From Alsobacter ponti (GTDB lineage: Bacteria; Pseudomonadota; Alphaproteobacteria; Rhizobiales; Beijerinckiaceae), in the NCBI RefSeq assembly GCF_024294805.1, contig NZ_JANCLU010000004.1:124001-188000 (forward strand): DNA of 64,000 nucleotides, given 5' to 3'. Each line of letters starts with the position of its first letter. The stretch's first letter is position 1. Made by a program: the position numbers and the translations under genes. Positions 9,075 to 17,569 of the stretch are shown here, in pieces. Under the pieces are notes generated by a model, which saw nothing but the letters and a program-made list of their open reading frames with translations, made no database searches and was not told the origin of the DNA.

Positions 9075-10466
9075 TCACTTCGACAGCGCGTCGAGGATGC
9101 GCGCCCACGACCTGATGCCGTGGTGGAAGCTCGACAGGTCGTATTTCTCGTTCGGCGAATGGATGCGGTTGTCGAACCGCGCGAAGCCGACGAGCAGCGA
9201 ATCCATGCCGAGCAGGCGCTTGAAGTCGCCGACGATCGGGATCGACCCGCCCGTGCCGGCGAGCGCGGCCTCGCGGCCCCATTCGCGGGTGAGGGCGTCG
9301 AGCGTCTTGCGCAGCACCGGGCTGTCGACCGGCAGCGCCAGCGCCGGGCTGCCGCCGTGTTGGTGGAACTCCACCGTGCAGTCGGCCGGGACCATGGCGC
9401 GCACATGGGCGCGGAAGGCGGCGCGGATCGTCTCGGGGTCCTGCCCCTCCACGAGGCGGAACGACACCTTGGCCGAGGCCTTCGACGGGATCACCGTCTT
9501 GAAGCCCTCGCCGATATAGCCGCCGACGATGCCGTTGACCTCGCAGGTCGGGCGCGTCCACACCTGCTCCAGCACCGAACGCCCGGCCTCTCCGGCCGGG
9601 ATCGACAGCCCGACATCGGCCAGGAAGGCGGCCTCGTCGAAAGGCAGGCGCTCCCACTGCGCGCGGATTTCCGGGGCGAGCTCCTTCACGCCGTCGTAGA
9701 AGCCCGGCAGCGTCACCCGCCCGTCGGCGTCGCGCAGGCCGGCGAGGATGGCGGTGAGCAGGTGGATCGGGTTGCGCGCGGCGTTGCCGAACATGCCTGA
9801 ATGCAGGTCGCGGCTGGCGGCGGTGATCACCACCTCCTCGCCCACCAGCCCGCGCAGCATCATCGTGATGGCCGGCGTCTCGCGGTCCCACATGTCGGTG
9901 TCGCAGACCAGCGCCACGTCGAGCGACAGCTCGTCCCGGTGCGCCTCCAGGAACGGCCGCAGACTCGGGCTGCCCGACTCCTCCTCGCCCTCGAACAGCA
10001 TCGAGACGTTGATCGGCAGGCCGCCGTTCACCGCTTTCCAGGCGCGGCAGGCCTCCACGAAGGTCAGCAGCGCGCCCTTGTCGTCGGAGGCGCCGCGCCC
10101 GGTGATCCAGGTCTCGCCGTCGGGCTGCTTCTCCAGCCTCGGCTCGAACGGGTCGGAATGCCACAGCGCCAGCGGGTCGACCGGCTGCACGTCGTAATGG
10201 CCGTAGAACAGCGCGTGCGGGCCGGGCTTGCCCTTTCCGTCGGGGTCGTGCGCGACCACCATCGGGTGGCCGGGCGTGTCGCGCACCGAGGCGTCGAAGC
10301 CGATGGCGGCGAGTTCGGCGGCCAGCCATTCGGCGGTGCGGCGGCAGTCCGCCTTGTGCGCCGGATCGGTCGAGATGCTCGGGATGCGGATCATCGCGAA
10401 GAGCCGGTCGAGGCTCGCGTCGAGATCGGCGTCGATGCGGGCGAGAACCTGGTCGAGTGCGCTCAC
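9075..10466 (-). CDS. M20-family metallopeptidase (ArgE/DapE/carnosinase-like dipeptidase)
   Basis: Cytosolic zinc-dependent exo- or dipeptidase of 463 aa. The zinc-site region FYGHYDVQPVDPLALW carries the first His and Asp, GRGASDDKGALL the bridging Asp, and FEGEEESGSP the catalytic Glu pair. The lid domain follows (HSGMFGN, GGYIGEGFKTVIP) and a late metal His sits in SFHHGI near the C-terminus. The start is GTG at 10466 with AAGGAG 8 nt upstream. It lies 28 nt after the ABC ATPase gene on the same strand, so it is likely the last gene of the importer operon and may process what that transporter brings in. Substrate unknown. An annotation as dipeptidase or N-acyl-amino-acid hydrolase would be equally plausible. 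Confidence 0.9.
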   Translation of the reverse strand: MSALDQVLARIDADLDASLDRLFAMIRIPSISTDPAHKADCRRTAEWLAAELAAIGFDASVRDTPGHPMVVAHDPDGKGKPGPHALFYGHYDVQPVDPLALWHSDPFEPRLEKQPDGETWITGRGASDDKGALLTFVEACRAWKAVNGGLPINVSMLFEGEEESGSPSLRPFLEAHRDELSLDVALVCDTDMWDRETPAITMMLRGLVGEEVVITAASRDLHSGMFGNAARNPIHLLTAILAGLRDADGRVTLPGFYDGVKELAPEIRAQWERLPFDEAAFLADVGLSIPAGEAGRSVLEQVWTRPTCEVNGIVGGYIGEGFKTVIPSKASAKVSFRLVEGQDPETIRAAFRAHVRAMVPADCTVEFHQHGGSPALALPVDSPVLRKTLDALTREWGREAALAGTGGSIPIVGDFKRLLGMDSLLVGFARFDNRIHSPNEKYDLSSFHHGIRSWARILDALSK

Positions 10467-10494
10467 GCCTGGACTCCTTGTTGGGTGAAAAAGG

Positions 10495-11565
10495 TCAGCG
10501 CCGCCCGGCGTCGGGCAGGATGCAGCATTGCTGCGCGAGGGGCACGAGGCGCGCCGCCTGGCCTGTTTCCAGCGGCCGGTCGAGCGGGCCGTCGGCGACG
10601 AGCGCGCCGCCCGGCGTGCGGCACTGGTACTGATAGGCGCGGCCGAGATAGGTGCGCAAGCCCAGCGTCGCCGGGATGCCGAGTGGAGCGTCCGCGTCCG
10701 TCACGGCGAGGCCAGCCGGGCGCGCGCCGAGCACGAAGCGGTCCGGGACGCGGCCGAACTCGGCCTCCGGCAGGGCGAGCCGCGTGCCCTCCGCTCCCTC
10801 CGCGATCGCCACGCCGGCCTCGCGGCGCGTCACGGCGAGCGGAATCATGTTCTCGAACCCCACGAAGCGCGCCACGAACTCGGAGTTGGGTCGCTGGTAC
10901 AGCGTCTCGGGCGTGTCGAGCTGCACGATCCTCCCGGCGTCCATGATGGCGACGCGGTCGGAGATCGAGAACGCCTCCTCCTGGTCGTGCGTCACGTAGA
11001 CGGCAGTGGCCCCGTTGGCGCGCTGCAGCTCGCGGATCTCGACGCGCATGTCGACGCGCAGCTTGGCGTCGAGGTTGGAGAGCGGCTCGTCGAACATCAG
11101 CAGCTGCGGCTCGATGACGAGCGCGCGGGCCAGCGCGACGCGCTGCTTCTGGCCCCCCGACAGCGCCGCCGGGTAGCGGTCGGCCAGCGCGGCGAGGCCG
11201 ACGCGCTCCAGCATGGCGGCGACGCGGCGGCCGCGCTCGTCCGGCGCGACGCCGCGCTGGCGCAGCCCGAAGCCGACATTGTCGGCGACGCTGAGATGCG
11301 GGAACAGCGCGTAGTTCTGGAACACCAGCCCGATGTCGCGCCGGTGCGCGGGCAGCCGCGTCAGGTCGCGCTCGCCCAGGCGGATCGTCCCCTCGGTCGG
11401 GGTCATGAACCCGGCGACGAGGCGCAGCGTGGTCGTCTTGCCGCAGCCGCTGGCGCCGAGCAGCGACACGAGCTCCCCGGCGGCGATGCGGATCGAGAGG
11501 TCCTCGAGCACCCTTGTGGTGCCGTAATGCGCGGTGACGTGGTCGAGGGCGAGGCTCTGGGTCAC
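10495..11565 (-). CDS. ABC importer ATPase, PotA/FbpC-like
   Basis: Energising subunit of a spermidine/putrescine- or iron(III)-type importer. It has Walker A GASGCGKT, signature LSGGQKQRVALARAL, Walker B LLMFDEP, and an H-loop in VTHDQEEAFSISD. The C-terminal third is a TOBE-type regulatory domain, as in PotA/FbpC. An open frame extends upstream into the permease gene, but GTG at 11565 is preferred: it lies 4 nt after the permease stop and gives the expected N-terminus VTQSLALDHVTAHYG. The resulting protein has 356 aa, the normal length. It follows two permease genes and a binding protein gene on the same strand, so the four genes make a complete importer. Confidence 0.92.
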   Translation of the reverse strand: MTQSLALDHVTAHYGTTRVLEDLSIRIAAGELVSLLGASGCGKTTTLRLVAGFMTPTEGTIRLGERDLTRLPAHRRDIGLVFQNYALFPHLSVADNVGFGLRQRGVAPDERGRRVAAMLERVGLAALADRYPAALSGGQKQRVALARALVIEPQLLMFDEPLSNLDAKLRVDMRVEIRELQRANGATAVYVTHDQEEAFSISDRVAIMDAGRIVQLDTPETLYQRPNSEFVARFVGFENMIPLAVTRREAGVAIAEGAEGTRLALPEAEFGRVPDRFVLGARPAGLAVTDADAPLGIPATLGLRTYLGRAYQYQCRTPGGALVADGPLDRPLETGQAARLVPLAQQCCILPDAGRR

Positions 11566-11569
11566 GGGA

Positions 11570-12376
11570 CTACTTCGTGAAGGTTGTGAGGCCGAGCGTG
11601 CGCTCGACGGCGGCCATGACGGCCACGGTGAGGACCATGAGCAGCACCGAGACGGAGGCGACCGTCGGGTCGAAGAACTGCTCGACATAGGAGAGGATCT
11701 GGATGGGCAGCGTGCTCACCCCCGGCCCGGTCAGGAAGACGCTGATCGATACGTCGTTCAGCGAGGTGATGAAGGCCAGCACGAAGGCGGCGATGACGCC
11801 CGAGCGGATGTTCGGCAGCACGATGGTGACGAACGTCTTGAGCGGCGGCGAGCCGAGGCTGATCGCCGCCTCCTCGGCGCTGAAGTCGAACGCCGCCAGG
11901 CTCGCGCCGATCACCCGCACCGTGTAGGGCAGCACCAGCAGAGCGTGGCCGAGCAGCAGCGCCGCGACGACCGGCAGGCCGAGCGACACCTGCAGGAAGC
12001 GCAGCATCGAGAAGCCGGCGACGATCTCCGGGATCAGGATCGGCAGCACGAACATCACCGACAGCGCCTTCGGCAATTGCACCCGGTAGCGGCTCATCGC
12101 GTAGGCGGCCGGCACGCCCAGCAGCAGCGCCAGCCCGGTCCCGCCGAACGCCACCTGCATCGAGGTGACGAAGGAGGCGCGGAAGGCGGAGTTGGCGAAG
12201 GCGTTCTCGAACCAGCGCAGCGACAGGCCCTGCGGCGGGAAGGCGAGGAAGGTGGTGTTGCTGAACGCCGCGCCGAACACGATGACGAGCGGGCCGAGCA
12301 GGAACAGATAGACCACCGCCGTGGCGGCGATCAGGCCGGGATGGGTGCGATCGAGCGGAGAGCGGGGCGCGGCCAT
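11570..12376 (-). CDS. ABC importer permease, PotC-like
   Basis: Inner-membrane permease of 268 aa with six predicted helices. The coupling EAA-like loop reads EEAAISLGSPPLKTFVTIVLPNI, with the conserved Gly and a run of hydrophobic residues after it. It is the second permease of a two-permease importer of the PotBC class. The start is ATG at 12376, one base after the stop of the upstream permease gene. The stop (TAG 11572-11570) is followed at 4 nt by the GTG of the ATPase gene. Confidence 0.92.
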   Translation of the reverse strand: MAAPRSPLDRTHPGLIAATAVVYLFLLGPLVIVFGAAFSNTTFLAFPPQGLSLRWFENAFANSAFRASFVTSMQVAFGGTGLALLLGVPAAYAMSRYRVQLPKALSVMFVLPILIPEIVAGFSMLRFLQVSLGLPVVAALLLGHALLVLPYTVRVIGASLAAFDFSAEEAAISLGSPPLKTFVTIVLPNIRSGVIAAFVLAFITSLNDVSISVFLTGPGVSTLPIQILSYVEQFFDPTVASVSVLLMVLTVAVMAAVERTLGLTTFTK

Positions 12377-12377
12377 G

Positions 12378-13199
12378 TCACACCGAGGCGGGGTTGAGGC
12401 GGCGCGCCAGCCGGTTCATCAGCAGCACGACGATGACAGTCATCACCACCATGGCGCTGGCGATGGTCGACGCGCCGTTCCAGTCCAGCGTCACCATGGC
12501 CTTCTGGTAGAGCAGGGTGGCGAGCACGGTCTGCTCCTCGCCGCCGAGCAGCTGCGGCGTGGCGAAGGCGGTGAAGCTGCCGGTGAACACCAGCACCGAG
12601 CCGACGATCAGGCCGGGGGTGGCCAGCGGCAGCACGACCTGGCGGAACACCGCGCGGGGCGGCGCGCCCAGCGAGGCGGCGGCGCGCGGCAGGTCGGTGT
12701 CGATGTTCTCCAGCACGCCCACCAGCGACAGGATCATCAGCGGGGTGAACAGGTAGACGAGGCCGACCACCACCGCGAACTGCGTGTAGAGGAGCTGCAC
12801 CGGCTCGCTCGTCAGGCCGAGCTTCAGCAGCGCGTCGTTGGCCATGCCGTTGCGCCCGAGGATCACCATCCAGGCGAAGGAGCGCACGACGGTTCCGGTC
12901 AGCAGCGGGAACACGGCGGCGACGATGAGCAGGCTCTTCAGCGCGGCCGGCGCGCGCGACACCACGTAGGCCGCCGTGAAGCCGAGCGCCAGCGAGACCA
13001 GCGTCGTCACCGAGGCGACCTGCAGCGTGCGCAGGATGACGCCCTGGTTGTAGGAGCCGAAGAAGAAGCGCTGGTACAGCGAGGCGGCGCGCCCGGAGGC
13101 GAACGGCATCACGCCGGTGTTGAGCACCGGCGCGAGCAGCACCACGACGACGAGCAGGAGGCCCGGCGCCAGCAGCAGCCAGGGTGTCAGGCGACGCAT
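12378..13199 (-). CDS. ABC importer permease, PotB-like
   Basis: First permease of the importer, 273 aa, with about six hydrophobic segments. The coupling loop reads RAAASLGAPPRAVFRQVVLPLATPG, the typical EAA motif of PotB/FbpB-type permeases. It is encoded between the binding-protein gene (85 nt upstream, no intervening gene) and the PotC-like gene. The N-terminus is hydrophobic from residue 5 on, so the ATG at 13199 is likely the true start. Confidence 0.92.
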   Translation of the reverse strand: MRRLTPWLLLAPGLLLVVVVLLAPVLNTGVMPFASGRAASLYQRFFFGSYNQGVILRTLQVASVTTLVSLALGFTAAYVVSRAPAALKSLLIVAAVFPLLTGTVVRSFAWMVILGRNGMANDALLKLGLTSEPVQLLYTQFAVVVGLVYLFTPLMILSLVGVLENIDTDLPRAAASLGAPPRAVFRQVVLPLATPGLIVGSVLVFTGSFTAFATPQLLGGEEQTVLATLLYQKAMVTLDWNGASTIASAMVVMTVIVVLLMNRLARRLNPASV

Positions 13200-13284
13200 G
13201 GGGGAACCGGGGACAAGGCGGCCGGGGGACGGGCGGGGCGGCGGACCGCCCCGCGAGGCGTGGAAAAGGAAGGCGCGGGCGCGG

Positions 13285-14319
13285 TCACTTGCCGAAGACG
13301 TCGTTCCAGCGGTCCTGCCAGTCCGGCTTCGCCTTGTTCAGCTTGGCGTAGTCGATGCGCTTGAGGCTGGAGATCACGCCGGCCCCGTAGGTCCACGGCG
13401 CGGCCTGCTCGGGCGTCAGCTCGACCTTCATGTTGGCGGGCGCGTCGGTGCCGGCCACGGCGAGGTTCTTCTGCACCTCGGGGGAGAGGTGGAAGTTGAT
13501 GAACTCCTCGGCGAGCTGCTTGTTCTTGGTCCCGACGACGATGCTCACCGTGTTGAACGTGGCGAAGGCGCCGTCGCTGAGGTCGGCCCACTTGGCGGTC
13601 GGCACGGCGGCCTTGACCTGCGGGAAGGTGAAGTCCTGCGCCGCCGCGGCGACGATCTCGCCGGTCGAGAACAGGTTCACCATCTCGGAGCCGGTGTTGT
13701 AGCTCTTGACGATGTTGGGCTTCAGCTCGGTCAGGCTGGCGAAGGCGCCGTCGGGGTTGGCGTAGGCGTCCACGTTCTTGCGCGCGGCGGCGACCAGCAC
13801 CGTCACCGGCCCGGCGGTGGTGTTGAAGCCGGGGATGGAGACGCGCTTCTTCAGCTCCGGCTTCCACAGGTCGGCCCAGGAGGTGATGTTCACCTTGGCG
13901 CTGTCGTAGATGATGCCGTAGCGGCCGAGCGTGTAGGCGATGCCCATGCCCTCGCCGAGCGGCGCCTGGGCGGCGGGATAGATGTCCTTGAGGTTGGGGA
14001 TGCGGCTGCTGTCGATCTTCTCGAACAGCTTGTCCTCCAGCCCGACCTGCGCGAACACGTCGGAGAGATAGATCAGGTCGACGCCGCCGCCGCGGATCTT
14101 GACCTTGTTCAGCCGGTCGCCGGCATTGCCGGTCTCGAGCACGATGTCGACGTTGTGCTTCTCCTTGAACGGCTTGAACAGGTAGGCCTCGAGCTTGTCC
14201 CCGTTGAAGCCCCACATCGAGATGGTGAGGGTCTTCTTCTCCTGCGCGGGCGCGGGGCCGGCGGCCAGCGCGACGCCCAGCACGGCGGCGGCGCAGGCGA
14301 GAAGGGAACGGGTCGTCAT
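13285..14319 (-). CDS. ABC importer periplasmic binding protein, PotD/FbpA-like
   Basis: Extracytoplasmic binding protein (family 1/6 type) of 344 aa. A longer open frame exists, but ATG at 14319 is chosen because it has GGAG 9 nt upstream and starts a clear signal peptide (MTTRSLLACAAAVLGVALAA) ending near APAQ. The mature part begins LTISMWGFNGDKLEAYL and contains IPGFNTTAGPVTVL and TYGAGVISSL, typical of the PotD-like fold. No run of Tyr residues typical of ferric-binding FbpA is apparent, so a polyamine or other small organic ligand seems likelier than iron. It heads the five-gene operon and diverges from the nucleoside hydrolase gene, which makes a nucleoside- or base-related ligand a possibility (inference). 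Confidence 0.88.
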   Translation of the reverse strand: MTTRSLLACAAAVLGVALAAGPAPAQEKKTLTISMWGFNGDKLEAYLFKPFKEKHNVDIVLETGNAGDRLNKVKIRGGGVDLIYLSDVFAQVGLEDKLFEKIDSSRIPNLKDIYPAAQAPLGEGMGIAYTLGRYGIIYDSAKVNITSWADLWKPELKKRVSIPGFNTTAGPVTVLVAAARKNVDAYANPDGAFASLTELKPNIVKSYNTGSEMVNLFSTGEIVAAAAQDFTFPQVKAAVPTAKWADLSDGAFATFNTVSIVVGTKNKQLAEEFINFHLSPEVQKNLAVAGTDAPANMKVELTPEQAAPWTYGAGVISSLKRIDYAKLNKAKPDWQDRWNDVFGK

Positions 14320-14470
14320 CGCAGGTCTCCGTCGATTTTGGCGCGGGTCGTCCGGGGCCCGGCGCGCGCAGGCAGGAAAGCGGGTCCGCCGCGCGGGCGG
14401 CGTCACGGCTGGCAAGACTCATGCTAAAGCGGCGGAAGTCAACTCCGGGATGTGGGTAGAAAGGTCAGCC

Positions 14471-15430
14471 ATGAGCGAAACGCGCGGCGCGCCCGTCATC
14501 ATCGACACCGACCCCGGACTGGACGACGCGCTGGCGCTGTTCCTGGCGTTCCGATCCCCGGAACTCGACGTGCGGGGCGTGGTGACGGTCGCCGGCAATA
14601 TCGGCATCGACCACACCACGCGCAACGCCCGCGCCTTGCTGCGCGTGGCCGGCCGGGAGGATGTGCCGGTGGTGCGCGGGGCGGCCCGCCCGTTCGCCCG
14701 CGAGCCGTTCCACGCGCCCGGCATCCACGGCGAGGACGGGCTGGGCGGCATCGACGTGCCCGAGCCTCGCGCGCCCGAGCACCCGGCCGCGGCGCTCGAC
14801 TGGCTGGCCGACGAGATCGACTCCCACCCCGCCGGCGCGGTGCGCATCCTGGCGCTGGGGCCGCTGACCAACGTCGCGCGGCTGATCGTCGAGCGGCCGG
14901 AGCAGGCGCGGCTCATCGGCGGCGTCGTCGCCATGGGCGGCGCGGTGCGCGACCGGGGCAACGTCACTCCCCATGCCGAGTTCAACATCGCCGCCGACCC
15001 GGAGGCGGCCGCCGTCGTGCTGGCCTCCGGCGTTCCGGTCACGCTCGTTCCGCTCGACGTGACGCGGCAGGTCGCGGCGGACGAGGCGTGGGCCGAGCGG
15101 CTGGCGGCGCGCGGCGGCGCGCTCGCGGCGCTGACGCGGCAGCTGCACGGGGCCTATCTCGACAACATCGCCGCTTTGCGCGCCAGCCTCGGCGTCGCGG
15201 AGGCCGAGCGCCGCCCGCACGCCTTTCCGCTGCACGACCCGTGCGTGATCCTGCACGCGGTCCGGCCCGAGCTGTTCCACCCGGAGCGCCTGCGCCTGCG
15301 CGTCGTCCGCGACCGTTCGGAGCGCGACGGCGCGACGGTCATCGACCCCGCCGGCGACGCGGCCGACGTGCTCACCGGCGCCGACGCCCCCGCCGCGCTG
15401 GCCTTCGTCGCCGACCGCCTCGCCGGCTGA
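14471..15430 (+). CDS. Inosine-uridine preferring nucleoside hydrolase family protein
   Basis: Cleaves the N-glycosidic bond of nucleosides to give base and ribose. The N-terminal calcium-binding motif IIDTDPGLDDALAL is intact, VVRGAARP and GEDGLGG match the substrate-proximal loops, and HAEFNIAADPEAA carries the conserved Asn/Asp region. At 319 aa the length is normal. The open frame extends about 270 nt further upstream, but ATG 14471 places the metal motif in its usual N-terminal position. It is transcribed divergently from the ABC importer operon, with 151 bp between the two starts. Whether it acts on purines or pyrimidines cannot be read from the sequence. Confidence 0.92.
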   Translation: MSETRGAPVIIDTDPGLDDALALFLAFRSPELDVRGVVTVAGNIGIDHTTRNARALLRVAGREDVPVVRGAARPFAREPFHAPGIHGEDGLGGIDVPEPRAPEHPAAALDWLADEIDSHPAGAVRILALGPLTNVARLIVERPEQARLIGGVVAMGGAVRDRGNVTPHAEFNIAADPEAAAVVLASGVPVTLVPLDVTRQVAADEAWAERLAARGGALAALTRQLHGAYLDNIAALRASLGVAEAERRPHAFPLHDPCVILHAVRPELFHPERLRLRVVRDRSERDGATVIDPAGDAADVLTGADAPAALAFVADRLAG

Positions 15431-15468
15431 GGCTAGCCGGCGCGCCGAGCCATTTCCCGCAGCCCAAA

Positions 15469-15757
15469 GGGCGGGCGAAGCCCGCCCGTCCCGTCCCCGG
15501 GATGCCGGAGCCTTGGCGGAGGCAGGCCCGGGGCCCAGCGCATGGATGCTGCCGCGAAGCGGCGCTTTATCAGCCTTTTCCATTCAGACGCGCTGCGCGC
15601 GAGCAGATTGCGCTGGCCCCCGGATGCGGTTCCGCTGTCGCTGCACCGCTCCGGGGCCGTGCGGGCTGGGAGCCCGCACTTTCGGGGGCGGACTGGCGTC
15701 CGCCTTTGCGCTGGCGCTGCACCGGGCCGGGGACGGGCGGGCCGGAGGCCCGCGCAG
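15469..15757. repeat. Modular hairpin repeat, copy A (fills the 15431-15774 gap)
   Basis: The 344-bp gap between the converging stops of the nucleoside hydrolase and OsmC genes holds no gene but a repeat seen twice more in the window. It begins with a hairpin (GGGCGGGC, 3-nt loop, GCCCGCCC; 15469-15487), continues with a core of about 190 bp (15489-15678) starting CCCCGGGATGCCGGAGCC, and ends in the self-complementary GCGGGCTGGGAGCCCGC. A second partial module (3' half only) follows at about 15712-15757. It is nearly identical in its conserved blocks to the copies at 22031-22423 and, inverted, at 31754-31920. Confidence 0.85.
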
Positions 15758-15774
15758 CTCGATGGGCGCGCCAT

Positions 15775-16260
15775 CTACGCCCCCGCGCGCGTCCAGGTCT
15801 CGACGATCCGCGTCCCCGCCTGCCGCAACAGCGTGTGGAGGGGCGAGAAGCGCGGCAGGTCCTCCCGCCACACCGCCAGCCGCGCGTCGTCGGCGTCGCT
15901 GTCCACGGCGACGCGCAGGCGGACCTCGATCCACGGCAGGTCGACGGGCTCGGCGAGCCAGACGCCGCGACGGTCGAGCACGGCTTCCAGTTCGACGCCG
16001 ACATGGCGGATGGCGACGCCGTCGCGCGCGCCGAGGCGGCGCAGGATGACGTTGGTGACGCCGGCCAGCGAGCACAGGAACATCTCGGTCGGCGCGGGCC
16101 CGAGGTCGCCGCCGCCGCGCTCCGGCGGCTCGTCGATCTGGACCGCGTGGCCGCGTACCCGCACGACGCTGTGCGCGTAGCCTCGCCCGTCGGCGGAGAC
16201 GCGCATCGTCACCGGAGTGAGCAGGGCGGGGTCGACCGGCAGAACGCCGCGTTCGGTCAT
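15775..16260 (-). CDS. OsmC-family protein with one active-site Cys replaced
   Basis: OsmC/Ohr-like fold, probably a thiol-dependent peroxide reductase or a relative. The central helix FLCSLAGVTNVILRRLG matches the OsmC block with its first (peroxidatic) Cys. At the place of the second Cys (usually C-P-V/I) the sequence has FSPLHTLL, so Ser replaces the resolving Cys. It is 161 aa from ATG 16260; an ATG at 16326 would add 22 residues and has GGAG further upstream, so the start is uncertain. The gene ends in copy A of the repeat and is divergent from the cysteine peptidase gene. Loss of the resolving Cys suggests a changed chemistry or use of an external thiol. Confidence 0.75.
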   Translation of the reverse strand: MTERGVLPVDPALLTPVTMRVSADGRGYAHSVVRVRGHAVQIDEPPERGGGDLGPAPTEMFLCSLAGVTNVILRRLGARDGVAIRHVGVELEAVLDRRGVWLAEPVDLPWIEVRLRVAVDSDADDARLAVWREDLPRFSPLHTLLRQAGTRIVETWTRAGA

Positions 16261-16641
16261 GGGCGCGATCCTTGGCGCGATTTTAGGCGCGGTTGCCTGG
16301 GCGTGAGGCCGCGCGTCGGCGGACATCGGGAGGACATCTCCGTTCGCCGTGGTCGTCGCAATCCCGCGAAGTGTCAACCGGGGACACATTTCATGAGTCT
16401 CTGTTTCGCCCGCTGACGCTTGCAACCATTTGCAACGCCGCCGTGCCGCTCGCGCGAGCCGTCCGAGGGGCGGCTGTCCGAAGTGCCGCACCCGGCCGGC
16501 GGCCTTCACGTCGGTCGATGACTCCGGGGACCGTCGCAAGCCTTGCCGCGAACGGGAAACAACTCGCGCCCAAAAGTAACGCCGGGGCGGGAACGAACGA
16601 AACACTGGCCTGAGAACGTATCCCGCAGCGGGGGTTCGGCC
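16261..16641. other. Divergent intergenic region with a direct repeat
   Basis: About 380 bp between the OsmC and cysteine peptidase starts. No gene is supported on either strand. It holds a tandem direct repeat TTGCAAC-cat-TTGCAAC (16420-16436). The region presumably contains both promoters, but I could not assign -35/-10 boxes with confidence. Confidence 0.5.
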
Positions 16642-17403
16642 ATGATGTTCGTTCAGCGCAAGCAGAAGCAATCGGTTAACCTTGCGGAGAACGCTGGAGC
16701 GGCGGTTCGCCGCGTCTTCGCCCGCCCGGCGGTGATGCTCGCCGCGCTGGCGGCGCTGGCGCTGGCGGTTGCGGCGACGCCGGTCTCCGCCGAGCAGGCC
16801 TGGAGCGGCGCATTCGGCGCGCCGGTCGTCAAGGTCGCCTCGGTGCGCATGTCGGCGCGCTGGAAGGAAATCCTGGCGGAACGTCCGGAATTGCTGTTCT
16901 CCGGCGCGTGCGGCGAGGCCGCCGCCTGCGACGACCCTCTGGTCCAGAAGTGGCGGGCGCTGCGCGCGCGGCAGGCGACCGGGCTGGTGAGCGAGGCCGA
17001 CGCCATCCAGGCGGTGAACGCGATGGCGAACCAGGGCGTCCGCTTCGTCGAGGACGACCGCCTCTACGGCGTCGCCGACTACTGGGCCTCGCCCGCCGAG
17101 ACGCTGCGCAAGGGGGCGGGCGACTGCGAGGACCTGGCCATCCTGAAATGGGCCATGCTCGTGGCGCTGGGCGTCGACCCCGAGGGCCTGCGCCTCGACA
17201 TCGGCGTCGACACCAACCGCCGGCAGGGCCATGCCGTGCTGGTGGCCGACGCTGACGGCGCCCGGCTGGTGCTGGACAACCTGGCCGACGCGGTGCGGCC
17301 GGATACGGAGAGAAAGGGATTCCAGCCGCTCTACGCGCTGGGCGTCAACGGCGCGTGGCTGCACGGGGCCGTGCGCCGGCAAGACAAGATCGCCGCCTTC
17401 TGA
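16642..17403 (+). CDS. Transglutaminase-like cysteine peptidase (BTLCP family)
   Basis: Exported bacterial transglutaminase-like cysteine peptidase, related to LapG periplasmic proteases. Start at one of the tandem ATGs 16642/16645. A basic stretch is followed by a signal sequence (about residues 28-52) ending near VSAEQAW. The catalytic triad is visible: Cys162 in GDCEDLAILKW, His in GHAVLV and Asp in LVLDNL. At 253 aa it is typical for the family. It lies 166 bp upstream of the hybrid kinase gene on the same strand, separated by an AT-rich stretch, so it is not clearly in the same operon. A paralogue is encoded at 24089-24715. Its target is unknown; LapG relatives cleave surface adhesins under c-di-GMP control, but no LapD-like partner is present here. 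Confidence 0.88.
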   Translation: MMFVQRKQKQSVNLAENAGAAVRRVFARPAVMLAALAALALAVAATPVSAEQAWSGAFGAPVVKVASVRMSARWKEILAERPELLFSGACGEAAACDDPLVQKWRALRARQATGLVSEADAIQAVNAMANQGVRFVEDDRLYGVADYWASPAETLRKGAGDCEDLAILKWAMLVALGVDPEGLRLDIGVDTNRRQGHAVLVADADGARLVLDNLADAVRPDTERKGFQPLYALGVNGAWLHGAVRRQDKIAAF

Positions 17404-17569
17404 GCATAACAAAAGATAAGCTTTAAATTGTTTGCTCGAATTGCAAAGTCGACGTTTACTTTTCTTAGCACGATTGCTGTGTTGTCTGGATTGTGGTGAT
17501 CACGGATTGAGGTGTCACTCGTATTAAGTTAACCCCAGACAGGCGACGTTCTCGCCGCTGGAGATCTCC

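Noticed and set aside
6575-9406. Long minus-strand open frame opposite the CoxL-like gene
   Set aside because: Shadow of a well-conserved molybdenum hydroxylase gene; also runs into the M20 gene region.
15433-15774. Open frames inside the repeat blocks (also 22091-22288, 31829-32821)
   Set aside because: They translate the repeat itself on either strand; repeated peptide stretches such as MRWAPGLPPPRLRHPGDG are artefacts of the repeat and not proteins.
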